This document shows, piece after piece, positions 23,131 through 35,370 of a stretch of DNA of 64,000 nucleotides. The stretch lies in the NCBI GenBank assembly GCA_036785705.1, contig JAWUZG010000028.1:1054001-1118000 (forward strand), in the 5' to 3' direction. Origin of the DNA: Acanthornis magna (lineage: Eukaryota; Chordata; Aves; Passeriformes; Acanthizidae). Every line of letters starts with the position of its first letter. The stretch's first letter is position 1. Below the pieces are notes generated by a model, which was not told the origin of the DNA, ran no database searches, and saw only the letters and a program-made list of their open reading frames with translations. The position numbers were made by a program, and so were the translations under genes.

Positions 23131-26100
23131 CCATGAAGGACATGGAATGGTTGTTCAGGGATACCATCTTGTAGTCAGACTCAGTGTGGGTTAGCTTTAC
23201 CTGAATGTGAAATCTTGCAGAAAACACAATACATGCTATAGAAATCATGGAAAAGGAGGCTTCAGTTCCTGGGTATCTCTCTTCACTGGTCTGGCTTTTG
23301 ATCCCTTTCTACATTTTCTAAGTGTCATTAAATGAGTAAGCTCTGATGAATCCAGTAACTGGTATAGCCCTTTAGTTTGCTTTCAGGGAGCAGTAATGTA
23401 CCTCAGGGTCTTAGAATGGGACACAATATTTCCAAGCCATTGTTTTGCAGCCTTCTGGGGCAGCACTCTGCTGAGCTGTCAATATATGGATTATCAGGTG
23501 CCTGCCCCTTTCACTTCCTTCTGTCAAAAGGCTTCCCTCAAAACCTTGGTTCTTTCAAAAGTCTTGTCTTCATCTCTCCTCAGTGACTGTGATTGAAATG
23601 ATTCTTTCTGGAACAAAATAGCATGGCTTAGGACTGTTCATTTTACCCAGTTCTTGCTGTTTTAAACTGGGAAAACAATTTTCTTCATTTATTTGAAAGG
23701 TTTTGTTTTCAGCATCTCTGTTCTTTTGGTAGTGTTTCTTTAATGTCTCCATTTATTTGTGGCCAAATGAGAACTGTCTTGCTTTATTGGGATTTTCTGA
23801 TTTTGGTATTCATTCTGACATTTTTCTTTCCACCAGATTAGAAGTTGGTTTGTTCAGCCCTGAAAAGCATCCCAGACAACAGTGTTCGAATTTTGATAGT
23901 AGAAACATGCACACAGACTGATTCTCTCCTATTTGCAATGTTTCTTCTTCAGTGATCTGTTTCTGGTTCATCTTGCAGACTTGCAGATTCAATGCAAAGC
24001 TTTTTATCGTGTTTGCATGCAGGTTTACTGCTTGTTTCAGATCATTAGCTGCTCTTGAAATTGTTTGTGGTATTACTAATGGGACCCAAGCCGAGCCTTA
24101 GTTTTGATTAAGTACTTCCATATTTGCAAAATCCTCTTTGGTGGTATCTGTTAGTTTCTCTTTTGGGTCTTACAGCCAGCGCTCATTGATTAGTTTCTGC
24201 TTTGAAACTGCAGCTCCAAGGGAAGCCTGAAAATGTTATTCATAGATACTTGCTTGGGTCAATATAGCAAATGCACCATCTATTTCACGTTGTGTACACA
24301 TCTTCAAGTAGCATCCCAACCTGTGGGGTTGTGTAAGAGGCTAATAAAAGCCCTGCTCTGTGATTCTGCAGCAGGTCTGCTCCCAGCCCTCCCTGCTACT
24401 TCTGAGAAAAGAGTTTGATTTCTTTCCACAGGTCGAAAGTTGGTGTTTTCTGCTAATGCCAAAAGGTTTTTCTTTTGTTGGGCTCTTCCTGTGCTATAGC
24501 ATCCGTGGCACTTTACTAATCTAGCACAGGTTCTGTGAGCTTTGCAGAGCGCTTACATTTCCCTTCTGATTTTTGAACCATTTTATATTGGAGCCTTGGC
24601 ACGTGCAATATTGAAAATTGGGTCATGATGTGAGGGTTTTTTGCACTTGAGAATAATATGGCTCTTGCTTGAAACTAACATCCGGTCTTTTATGGCTGAA
24701 GACCCTTTGCTTCAGTCATTCCTAAGGTTTGCTGCAGCCCATTTCCCCAGGCCATCAGCATGCCCTTTCTCCTTTTCAGATGAACTGTGTCTGGCTTGCT
24801 GTCCAGTGAAATTTCTCTACATATTCTTGTATAATATATAAATTTTACTTTACAGTCATGAGGGGGAAACAAATGCAAGGGCTTCAGCTCTGCTCACAGA
24901 TTTAGCACCCTGCTCTACCAGTTTCCTCTGTCATGGCACAGAAAGTACAAAAGTGTCACTTTGGATCCTTTACTGCACCCCATGGTGTTGTCCTGAGGAA
25001 AGGGGAAAACTTATGTCATTAAACTTGGCACTCCTGCATAATTTTGACCAACTGCATCTCAGAACCAAAAATTGTGCAATCCAAGATAATGGCCCAGAAT
25101 TCTTCAAATGTGAAGAAAACAGTGCCTGCTGCAATAGGAGTTGCTGTGCAGGGAAGATGCACCAGAAGGCCTCCTCCCTCTGACAGAGTAGTGCAGGAAC
25201 ACCCAGGCTGTCCACAACACTTCTCTAGCCTGCCTTCAAAAACTCCTGTATGAGGAAGGTTCAGTAGATTCTCCAGGTGGTGTGAAAAACAATTCTGTAA
25301 TTCTGATATAACATTACCTTTTTTCCTTGCTTTCCTGGTAACCAAGGAGAATTCTGATCTGTTGATTGGGACCTTCTCTGAGTGTTGTTTCCTGCTTTTC
25401 TATGGCAGATGCCACATGCTCCTTGTCTTTTCTGAACTCCTGTGATTTTACTCATATGTGTTGTTTGGTCATATTTTTGTTCTGGGCTCTATAGGATGCT
25501 CTTTTGGTGAAATTTGATGGCTCCCACTGTGCTTAATTTGGTCACTGTCTTCAGCTGCACTTGCTCCTCTGCGTCCATCTTGTATATGTTGTGTGTTACT
25601 GGAATGATATTTAATTAACAAGATCTCTTAAGAATAATGATTAAAAATTCCTTTCTGTGTTTAAAAAACACATCCCACTGAATTTTGGTGCACTGGAACA
25701 TAAGTGCTGCACACCAAAACAGCCTTTTTTCCCTATTGCCTGGAGTTTCTTTTTCTGTAGTCTTTTTTTTTCCCCCTGTAGTTGTGCTGATTGCTGTGTT
25801 ACTGGCATTGCTTCCTGATTCCCAGCCTTTGCAAAATTCATCTCTGTTGCAGTTGCTTCCCAATTTTGCTTACAGATTCTTATCAATATATCTTCTTGGC
25901 CTTTCTCTAGGATTCTGTGTAGCTATTTCTTTTACTGTTTGATATATGCACATCTGTATATATCTTGACTACAGTGGTGTGAAATCCATCCCTAGAGCTT
26001 ACAGACTTGCTTTTCAATAGTTATAACCTGTCTGGTTTTTAATAGGAAAGTCTTTTATGACCGCATCTTCAGAGGAAAGGGTCCTTAAATTTGCCTCTTC

Positions 26101-26329
26101 ATTTTGTCTCCTCCTCGTTGCAGTATTTTAATAAGTAATGCACAGTGTGCTGGACTTGCTGTGGATTTGTAAATGCATTTCCATCTTGACTGAGTTTTTG
26201 TATTAATGCTCACAAAATACATAGCATTTGCAGGATGAAAGGAAAAAAGAGCATATGAGACTTTCTTCAAACAGGGAGAAACCTCACGTTCACAAGCCCT
26301 GGGCCTCATAGTGAACTTCAGGCACATGA
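23131..26329. other. Unique non-coding DNA, nothing recognised
   Basis: T-rich on the plus strand over much of its length. Open frames (for example 25019-25345 minus and 25615-25886 minus) are short, overlap in several registers and match nothing I know. No repeat family is recognised. Confidence 0.5.
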
Positions 26330-26332
26330 AAT

Positions 26333-26650
26333 GTGCTGGAAAAGCCCAGCAGGGCCAGGGCACAGGCAATGCTGCAGGTTTCTGATGACAGCACTATTAA
26401 GAGCTTCTTGCCACAGGTGACTGAGAAGCTGATGAGAGGGGAGACACAGCTGAACCTCACGCTCACAGTGCTGGGGCATGTGAAGTTTGACACAAAACTT
26501 GATGGCACCGACTGCATGAAGGTAAAAGTCAGGATTATGAAAGGAGGGCGAAAAGCAGGATCACAGCCCCACACTTCAGTAGAACAGACTTTGAGTCTTC
26601 AGGGACCTGGGCCTTGTTCTGTCCAGTTTGAAAATCTCCAAAGCCAGTGA
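26333..26650 (+). other. Unrecognised open frame with donor-like site
   Basis: An open frame of about 105 codons is locally more GC-rich than its flanks. It opens with GTG after an upstream stop, and its first ATG is codon 13. The middle part (LNLTLTVLGHVKFDTKLDG) alternates polar and hydrophobic residues like beta strands. A good donor-like AAG/GTAAAA occurs at about 26522, but no convincing polypyrimidine/AG acceptor precedes the frame. The opposite strand is open too (26290-26574), which weakens a coding claim. I do not recognise a family. It could be a relic exon, a decayed retrocopy or chance. Confidence 0.12.
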
Positions 26651-27478
26651 TTCTCTGAGCATCAATCTCTCTGTGAATGTCTTTTCCCCCTCTTCCATTG
26701 TCTTGTTTTCTGCCTTTTAATGGTGCAACTGCTGGATCATCCCGACTCTTTCCAGCTGCTAAACTCCTTTCACAGAACTGTTGAAGTCCATTGATCTGCT
26801 GTGGTCAGCCATGTGCACACATCTTTCAGTTTCACTGACCTGCTCAGGTCTCCTGTCTTGTGGGGTCTTATTCTCCTCAGCAAACATTTCTGTACTGCAA
26901 CTCAAAGTGGCCATAAGGCTGCTGGGGAGAGGCAAGGAGGAGAGAAGCAAGGGCACAGCTGGTGCTGTTTTCAGTCTGGATTCAGCGTACAGGGAGTGAC
27001 AACATGACCTTGGAAGTAAATGCATGGCTACACACCTGGAGGTCTTTGTTTTCCTCACCTGAGAATGACGTTTGAAAAAGTGATGAGCAAAAATGGAGAC
27101 CAGTGAAGATCTTTGATTTGGAATTAATCAGTTCCAGAAGAAGCATAAAAAACGGTGACTTAGGTGAACATAAAATCCAGGCAGGGTTGCTCTTCATAAA
27201 GTCGTAAGAGTGGAGAACACTCACTGTAATGCAAGAAGGATGATGAATAAGCAGAAGGAATTGTAAATCTTAATGCAGGTTCTTAGTTACCCGCATATCT
27301 GTTGCAAATAAAATGTATTTCGGAGGGAGCCTGTTCAGCAAGTGCTTTGAATGTGTTTCTGATGGACTTTGGTAAAGAAAATGAGGGTAGGTAGAATAGG
27401 GTGAACTTTGATTAAATACTGACCAATAGAAGAAATGATTTGTTTGACAACATTTACACAAAGATCATATTAGTTGGG
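26651..27478. other. Unique non-coding DNA, nothing recognised
   Basis: No gene or repeat family is recognised. Overlapping open frames at 26759-27058 lie on both strands and are probably chance. Confidence 0.5.
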
Positions 27479-27505
27479 AATAATAATAATAATAATAATA
27501 ATAAT
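27479..27505. repeat. (AAT)9 microsatellite
   Basis: Nine uninterrupted AAT/TAA trinucleotide units, about 27 bases long. Uninterrupted repeats of this length are commonly length-polymorphic. Confidence 0.95.
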
Positions 27506-27559
27506 GAAATGATACATTTATGATTCACAGGACTTGAAGGAACATAAGTAGCAAAACAG

Positions 27560-28870
27560 TGACAATGGATTTCAAGTAGGAAGGCTCCAATACTCACAAA
27601 ATTGGTAGATGTTGCCTGGGAGGCAAGTCTGATGGAACAGGGAATTTAAGAAAGCTGGCAGTTTCTTAAAGAAGAATATTAATAAGGCTCTCTCCTTGTG
27701 AAGGAAAGATAAGAAGTCAGTAAGAGATCAACTTGGCTAAATTATGAGCCTTTCATTGACTTCAAACACAGGAGAAAAGGATACAGAAAGTAGAAACTAG
27801 GTCAGGTTACTAAGAAGGAGAATAAAGGCATTGCAAGAGCTCTAAGTGACCTAATCAAAAAGGTTACGACATGAAGCGAGATGAAATAGCAAGGCACATT
27901 ACTTAGGAGAAGTCCAAACCTTGACACTTAATAGACAGAATATTTGGAGAAGCCTAAAGTGGTAAATGCTTTATTCTGTGCTGATCTTCACTTGCCATCA
28001 GGTAGACAGCACTATTAATACTAGTGCACAAAGGAGTGAAGTGACAGCCAGAGCAGGAGAGCAAAACAGCAGAGGGAGTTCTCAAACTGATCATGTAAAG
28101 TTGTTTTTTTTGTCAAAAGAATTTTAGCAGCCCTTAGCAGTTTTTTTTTTTTCCCATGGGAGTGCTTGGAGATAAGTGAGGTGCCCAGTGGGTGTAGAAC
28201 GTGGATGGACACTAGGGAAGTGTGGTCTACAGGAAATGACTGGAGGCTGATTCATTCTCTCAGAACAACATAACACACAAGCATTTCACCTTGAAGTGAA
28301 GGATATAGTCAGTGAAGTCCTTCAAGGTTTCCTCAGGGTTTGGCTGTGACCAGTGTTTTTATTAGTGATCTGTACAATGGAGAGGATCCTGAGATGAGAA
28401 TCCCCATCAGAGCGACACAGACCATAATTCAAAATGAACTTGACAGAAAGGAGGTATGACCTGAAAAATGAGAATATTATTTAATAGGGAATGATTACAC
28501 TCATGTAGGAAAAATGAAGTATGTGAGCACAGGATGTGAAGAAATCTCTCTGGACATTCAGAGATGGGTGAAGAGGCTGTAGAAAACTGCAAACTAGACA
28601 GAGATGAATGACTGCAAGCTTTGCAAAGTACTGAGTGTCACAGGGAACGTGTGAACAGGAGCACAGGCTGCTGTGTGATGTAATCACTCCTGTGTGGCAA
28701 AAGGATGGCCTCAGACAGAGAATTGTGCCATTTTTAGTGCTGTCCTTCAAGACAGAGGTGATCTATTCTCTAATTGAGAACAGTTTGAAACATGACCTAC
28801 AAAGAAATATTGAAAGAATTGGGCTTGTTCAAGCTAAAGAAAGAATGCTGATAAGAAAATACTATCTTCC
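27560..28870 (+). mobile_element. Ancient CR1-type LINE with degraded RT region
   Basis: This 1.3-kb stretch follows the order of an old CR1-superfamily element on the plus strand. At 27795-27900 it has the pattern AAACTAGGTCAGGTTACTAA followed by GGCATTGCAAGAGC and AGATGAAATAGCAAGGCAC, recalling the segment upstream of the reverse transcriptase. At about 28312-28385, CCTTCAAGGTTTCCTCAGGG then CAGTGTTTTTATTAGTGATC recalls DNA encoding the RT 'PQGSVLGPVLF..FINDL' motif. At 28797-28860, AAGAATTGGGCTTGTTCAAG then CTAAAGAAAGAA matches the familiar CR1 'gggcttgttcagcctgaagaag' block. Frameshifts and stops run throughout, so no protein is made. Exact boundaries and internal gaps are uncertain. Confidence 0.7.
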
Positions 28871-30239
28871 TTATTTAGTTTTCATATTACATTTTACTAA
28901 TTTCCCCTCCTATTTTCTCTCATTAAAGAAAAAAGGAGGGTATCTTCTCTAATTGCAATTTGAAAATGGAAAAGGGTACTTAACCTCCAGCAAGGAAGTT
29001 TCAAGTTGAGCTTCGGAGACTCTGTCATTAGGGTTGACGTAGTTAACAAATGTTCATCAGGAATGTCAGCAATGCCTTGGGCAGGGAGATGGGTGGACCA
29101 GGTAATGCCCTCTTGGATTTCTTCCAGTCTCATTTTCAGCAGTGTGAGTGAATGAGATTTTTATTTGCATTACTGTTTGGAGGGAGCAATCCCTTCTCCC
29201 TTTTAACGCCGTAGTGGCTTGTGAATGGAACGACAGGAGGATGAACAGGAATACTGCTGGCAGTAATCACTTCTTGTTGCCCTATCTTTACTTTCAGACA
29301 TGTAGTCACCAAAAAGAGGAATAATATCTCATGGCACAGGTGATTTCTCACTTTATACAGACAGCACTTTATACAGACACTTTATACAGTGAAATTCGTA
29401 TATAACCCTCTGATTGAAAACTCTTTACTTCTGTGTGTGGTGTGTAAATACAACATTATCCCTTCACAATGGATGAGTGGGCAGAAAAATAAACATCTTT
29501 GTGATCATTTGTTTGTAATACAGGCAAATCTGTTCACATTATGAAATGAAATAAATTTTGCCAACTTCTGATTATTTTCTCTTTTTTTTCATTGTTTGTC
29601 ATGCTTCTGAATGGAATAAATCTGAAAGAACGTCCTAGAAAGGCAAAATATAATTGCTGAAGAGAGAAATTGGCAAGGAGTTAGGACTTGTCTATCATTT
29701 GTCATTTATCAGTTGCAGAGGAGGCATAAATGACTCTTGTCAGACTCTGAGATGGTTTGTATTAAGACAGAGTTTGTTGTGTTTAATGGCATTAAAACCT
29801 TCCGTAAGACAATATGTTTCAGCCTTGTGTACTCTCAGTTTTAGGAAATAGTTGTAGACAGAATTTCCTAGAAATAAATGATGCTGTGGGTTGATTGACA
29901 CATACGAACCCAAAGCCCCCAAAACAGTTTGGCAGCTAAAAAAAAACCTCTGAGGAACCAAGGACTAGAGTAAGACTTTTCTTCTTAATAAGTCTGTTCT
30001 TGTGAGCCGTGAATAATACTGATATCTAGGAAGATTTTTTTCAGCACAGAGAGCATCATGTTTCAGTGTTGGATATGGTCACACTTACATGTCATTTGTT
30101 CCTGTACATAGGAAATAGCTGTACTCTGTCGAGGATCTGGTTTTAATACCATCAGAATGCATAACCAATGGAGTTTTTAAATATTCTTTTTTTTTTTTAC
30201 TTGTGGGAAGTTATGCATAATGCAACAAGTGAGAATACC
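28871..30239. other. Unique non-coding DNA with a short tandem repeat
   Basis: At about 29352-29392 the string ACTTTATACAG occurs three times in close succession, separated by ACAGC and AC, making a small tandem array. Otherwise no gene or repeat family is recognised. A T-run of about 12 lies near 30188. Confidence 0.55.
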
Positions 30240-30540
30240 TTTAGCACTGCTGCTAATGAAAATCCATTTTTTGAAAATCTCAGGCTTTAATGAATGCAGG
30301 AATGTGTTATTCCTTGCAGTCATTATTTTGAAGATTATCCCAGGTTATTAGATTTGATTAAAGGATTTTATGCTTGGCTTGCTTGAGAGCTGAGGATTAA
30401 GCAATAAGGAGCTTTCTCCTATGCTGTATCTTTGAGCTTATCATTTCGGTACTGCAGGGCTTTGATTACTTACCCAATTTTGTAAAACATACAGATTTTG
30501 TTAATTTACAGCTTTTTAGATCAGTCAGAGCTGTTAAGCC
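30240..30540. promoter_or_regulatory. Candidate conserved non-coding element
   Basis: Non-repetitive sequence dense in developmental factor cores: GCTAATGA (30251), AGGAATGTG (TEAD-like, about 30298), TTGATTAAAGG (TCF/LEF-like, about 30355) and GGATTAA (OTX/PITX-like, 30394). There is no open frame and no repeat. This suggests an enhancer-type element, by inference only. Confidence 0.25.
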
Positions 30541-32579
30541 TGCTGGGTGATACCCTGGCTCACAAGCCCTATTACAGCCTAGGTTTGTTTCTGCTGGCTT
30601 GACCAATGTATGCTCTTTGTCAATACTGAGCTCTCAGCCCTTGTGGGGATCCCAATCCCTCCAGACAGGGACTTCAGCATCCTCGGGGACTAAACTTGCC
30701 TCCCTGCTAGCAAATATCCAGAAAGTTCTGGGGATCAGAACCCTTTTTGTTTAACTTATCTGAAGGATGTGAGGTTCTCCAGCTTCATGCAGCGATAGGG
30801 ACAGACACAGATTGTCCGGGGGATGGCTCAGGGGACAGCTGGTTTGTCTGCTTTACTGTAGAACTACCCCAGATCTACCTCTGCACAAGACCAGGCTTCA
30901 TCTGGTGCTTTCTTCCAGAGAGTTTGGAGGGAAAGGTGAGGAATCCAGATGCTCACTTCACCGTTACTGTGGTTTACAGACAAGAGGACAAATGTGGTTT
31001 TGCTCTGTGGATGCTGCAGGCAGAGGATATAAGTGTGTGTCTGTGTGTCCTCTTTCTGAAGGCAGTGCAGAGGTGGTCAGAAGTGCATGAGCAGGGTCAG
31101 AAGACCACTGTGAATTACCCTCCTGAGGATAAAACCCTGTTCTGCTCATGGTTCTGCCTCCCACGTACCAGGATTTGGGGTTATAAGAGGTCTTCTCCGC
31201 ACCACTGGGTGTGCCTGGCTGTTGGGCTCTGTTTGTGCTCACCCACAGCAGTCTGCACACTGAGGGTGTCCAGGTGGGAATTCTGTCACTCACATCCTCC
31301 AGCTAAACCTGCAGCAGCTTCAACAGATGCTCTGTGAAGGTGTCTTTTGTAGTTCAGTCTTTCCAGGCACCCTTTCAAAGAGCAGGTCAAATTCGAAGAT
31401 GTGGGTTTGTATTTTGGGTTGGTCTTCAATGCCACTGGATGTATCTCACACAAATATAGTCTTTGTCCATGGCAAAAGACTTTCCCTGCTCCTAGACAGC
31501 CTCCTCAAGGATGCAGCTGTGTGTTTCTCAGTCACTGCCTTGTGCTGATCCTTCAGCTCAGCTCCAGTGTGGCATGAAGGACCTCGGAGTTTAGAATAAA
31601 ACAAGACCTCTACTCCTTCAACCCGAGCTCCCACAGACAGATTGCCCACAGAGCTAGTCCAGCAGACTGCCCAGGCTGCTTTTTGATATTTCAAGACCCT
31701 GCATATGTAGATTCCTCAGATATTCTTTGACATATGTGGGCTGGTGGTCACTTTAGTGTTAAATTTAAGTGTACAGTGGCAGATAAATACAGTTGCTGAG
31801 CTTTCAAAACCTCTAGTGCATTTAATTTTTACTGCCCCATCTGACTTGATGTTCCCACTTTGGTCTATGATTTTGATTTTTCTTTTCCAGCTTTGACCTC
31901 TTTTCCATTATCAAAGAACTGAAAAACAGACACAATTCTTTTACTTTTTATTCCCTGAGGTCAGTTCCTAACTTATTCAGCGTATTAATTGCACGTTACA
32001 CCGTGCTTGGATTATCGTTCTTCAAACAACTCATTTGCAGAGCTGCAGTTCAATCTGGTTCCAGTTCTCGTTGAAAAGAAATTACACTTAGATTGAGCAG
32101 AAATCAGAGTCTGTAGCTATTAACCCATGGGAGTTCAGAGAAATCTCTGACTGCACAGCTTTTGTCAACTTTTAATACATAAGATGGTTCAGGTGGTGAT
32201 GGGACATAGAATCAGTTGCAGCAATGCCAGAGGAGAGGTGTGAAAGGGAGCCAAGACATTTCTAATGCTGTTGATCAGGGAAATTCCTTTGCTTTCCTTG
32301 CTGTTTCTTGCCAGGACCCTCCACCTTCTTCACACACTGCCCTTGGTAAAAGCATTTTGGCAGGTGGGGTGGTACAAGGGTGAATGTCTCAAAAGAGTCT
32401 GCTCAGCTCATTTCCTCTCAGTTGTCCTTTTGCAAGTTTGGGAGGGGTGGATCTCAGCAACCTGAGGCAACAGCGAAAAAATTCCAGTGACTAATAATTC
32501 AGAAACCCTTCCTGAATGAAACACACCGTATTTGTTCTTGTTTTGGTGTTGCTTTAATCAATCAATTGAACTTGCTAAA
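30541..32579. other. Non-coding DNA with one long unrecognised open frame
   Basis: A plus-strand frame is open for 196 codons (30747-31337). It begins with TTG rather than ATG, its first ATG leaves fewer than 100 codons, the other strand is also open over 30964-31293, and nothing in it resembles a known domain. It is probably chance openness in a GC-richer, TG-rich patch. The remainder shows nothing recognisable. Confidence 0.45.
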
Positions 32580-32820
32580 ATGTGAACCATATTCAGTCAT
32601 TAAAAACCTTTCACCTAAATTAACTTTTGATAGAACCATTTTATTAGTGTTCTTAGACCCCTAACGAGGAGTAACAATGGTAAATCATTAATATATATGC
32701 TGCTATTTTAAAAATTAAGTCTGTGCCCTGATGTGTTTTATTGTTTTATAGCTATTATATGAAGCCCCTTGGGATGTTCTCATAAAAGGTGACCCATAAA
32801 TTTTATACAGCCTTGCACTG
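32580..32820. promoter_or_regulatory. Candidate conserved non-coding element
   Basis: AT-rich but complex sequence with TCATTAATATATATG, ATTTTATTAG and TTTTATTGTTTTATAG-type homeodomain/HOX-like cores. It has no simple repeat and no long open frame. The texture is like that of vertebrate conserved elements. This is inference only. Confidence 0.2.
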
Positions 32821-34559
32821 CATTATATTTTATTGCAATATTCCAGCTTTTCAAAAAACCTCCAAGGCATCGTTTTTTTTTCCTGAAGGCCTCCATGGGA
32901 GAAAGACATCAAAATTTGTGTTGGCAATTTCTAGTGAAAGCACCTACCATTTGCAATTGTCATCTCTGCTCTCAGTGACATATTGCCCTCTGTCATTTTC
33001 AATGGAAAAAGCTTAGGTGAAAAAGATACAAATGGAGATGGATCTGTAGGAATAAGAGGCATCTCTTTTGTTATGTACTTCTGTCTCTGATTACACACCG
33101 GTTGGTTTCTCTCTGCTTGTTTTACCCTCCTGCTGAGCTTTCAAAGGCTTTCCTGCAGTTTAGATACTTCTGTAAAAACAAACAGGGTCACATCCTACAG
33201 GGGAGGACAGAGGCAGATGCTGAGTGGGGTCCATATGCTCCCAAATCCTAATGATGGTCCCTGGGGATAAGGAAGTGAACCCTGAGGCAGCATCCAAGCA
33301 TGGGATGGATGGGACCCCTCTTGTTTGCAGGAACAAAGAGAAATGATGATTTTTTTCAGCCCTCTGGAGGCTTGTAGTCCCTACAAAGGAGGGAAGGAAT
33401 GGTCTCCTGGATGGTAGTCTGAAGTTTAGTATGAGTTTAATTCTCATATATTCCACAATGCACTGTCTATACATTAGCACAACATTAGAAGAGAGCAGGT
33501 TTTTAATGTTACTTCAGAGGCCTAAAGATGCAGATCCTCTTTGTGTGTGTGGATCTGAAATATTCTAGGGTGCCTAAATGACTAAAAAATGGAGATGGGC
33601 ATGTGGAGAAGACTGGGACAGATGTCGTCTCACCCTGAGTGAGCAGTGCCCAAGGCTGTGGTGCCTGCAGGGAGGGGAAGGAATCCTTCAGGAAAGCCAC
33701 ACTGCTGTTCCTGCGTTCCAGAAACAGCAGCTGCTCCATCTCCAAACTCCGCTGGGGAGGGATTGCAGAAACCCAGCGGCTCAAAATAGGCTTTTACAGA
33801 CCTTAGGGAATACAGAGGAACTTCCTCCACACTGTGAATGTTCTTCAACATCACATCAGTTTTTTCTTAATGTGGAAATGAGGCTGCTGCTACTTGCTGC
33901 TCTGCTGAAGGATTGAAATTAGTCCCTGCTTGAATTGCTTTGGGGCATGAAGAAGGGAGGTACTTTCCAGGTCTTTCAATTTCTTCAAGAGCCATCAATG
34001 CTTTTCCTTGAAGGCTTGCTTGCAATGTTTCTTAGTTATCAAACAAAATGCTCTCCTAGATTCCAAGTTAAGAAATTCTTAAATCAGAATGCTTAAAACA
34101 AAAGGTAATTTCAGAAAGGTCCCATGAGTTTTCAGCTCTTGATTTTTCTCAGCATTTGTCATCCTCTTCAGTTATTTTTGATGGGACCAGTGATGTGCCA
34201 ATAAATTCTGCCCACCAACACATCTGACAGTAGAGGACATATCAGAGTTGCTGCCCCTGAGCAAATTACTTGAGAACTAATATTTCTTAAGTTGTGCCTT
34301 TTGAATAATGCATTTAACTTCTACCTGCTTTGACGCCCACTTCATCTGTGATCTAATTCAAAGAGTGAACTAAAGTGGGAAAATGAAAGAAAGTTTTGAA
34401 ATGTGGTCACTCTTGTAATTTTGCCTACTGAGTTTTCCCCTTGGGATCTGGTTTTGCTCTTGTATTAGGTGTGCTGCTGGTCCTAATGCCTCTATAAATC
34501 CATTTACAGCCTCACTCTTTGCTGTTTGATTCTGTTCATCATTATTACCCACCCTTGTC
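32821..34559. other. Unique non-coding DNA, nothing recognised
   Basis: Open frames at 33160-33916 overlap on both strands in a GC-richer patch and match no known family. No repeat family is recognised. Confidence 0.5.
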
Positions 34560-34700
34560 AGCAATTTTAATCACAGTGATGAACCCAGATTAGAACTATT
34601 TAAATATGCTAATATGGTGACAGGCAATTAAAAGGCTTCTTATAAATGACTCAAAACCAAACATAACTTTGCTGCACTTTGCTGTGATACTTCTTCTTGT
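34560..34700. promoter_or_regulatory. Candidate conserved non-coding element
   Basis: A compact block with ATGCTAAT (POU octamer variant, 34606-34613), CAATTAAAAG (34625-34634), TTTAAATAT and TTTTAATCACAGTGATGAAC-type cores. It is non-repetitive and has no coding potential. The clustering of POU and homeodomain cores is typical of neural enhancers. Function is inferred. Confidence 0.25.
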
Positions 34701-35093
34701 CAAGTACATTATACTGCCACTTACTTTCTCTGTGGTCTGACTTACCCTTTTGATTCTTCTCAGTTTATTTCATATTCTTCCCAAATTGCATTCATACATT
34801 TCTCTACTCACCAAGGTGGATTTGTAAAACTGCACCAAAAATTGCACTCAGTTGCAATGCACCGTAACCTATCAGAAAAGTGGGTGATCAGCCTGGAAGA
34901 ATTAAACAATCACTGGAGGTCTTCAAAGACTGAATCAGGAATTCTTGTCATCTATTTTGCAGCTATGAACGCTGGAAGTTTAAGCTTTAGAAACCACTGA
35001 CCAGCACAACATAGGAACACAAAGGTATCACAGAGCTGTCAGATCTCCCGGTGAGGGTGTTCAGCGCTACATCAAAACCCTCTCTGCCTGTCA
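34701..35093. other. Unique non-coding DNA, nothing recognised
   Basis: No gene or repeat is recognised up to the CR1 boundary. Confidence 0.45.
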
Positions 35094-35370
35094 GACAGTG
35101 ATAGGACAAAGGGGAGTAGTTTCAAACTGAAAAAAAGAGGTTTAGATCAGATGTTAGGAAGAGGTTCTTTATTCAGAGGGTGGTGAGGCACTGACACAGG
35201 CTGCCCAGAGAAGCTGTGGCCACCCAACACCTGGAAATGTTCAAGGCCAGATTGAATGGCGCTTTGAGCCACCTGCTCTAGTGGAAGGTGTTCCTGCCCT
35301 TGGCAGGGGGGTTGGAATTAGGTGATCTTTTGGGTTCCTTCCCACTCAAACCCTTCTATGACTCTATGAT
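35094..35370 (+). mobile_element. CR1 LINE 3' end with terminal repeat
   Basis: The sequence runs in CR1 sense orientation: GTGATAGGACAAAGGGGAGT, then TTAGATCAGATGTTAGGAAG, GAGGTTCTTTATTCAGAGGG, GCTGCCCAGAGAAGCTGTGG and TGTTCAAGGCCAGATTGAATG. It finishes with CTTCTATGACTCTATGAT, the two-copy octamer-like terminal repeat that defines CR1 3' ends. It is 5'-truncated and about 280 bp long. It is one of the better-preserved copies here. Confidence 0.93.

Noticed and set aside
30747..31337. 196-codon open frame
   Set aside because: It starts with TTG, has no early ATG, overlaps an antisense frame and shows no known domain.
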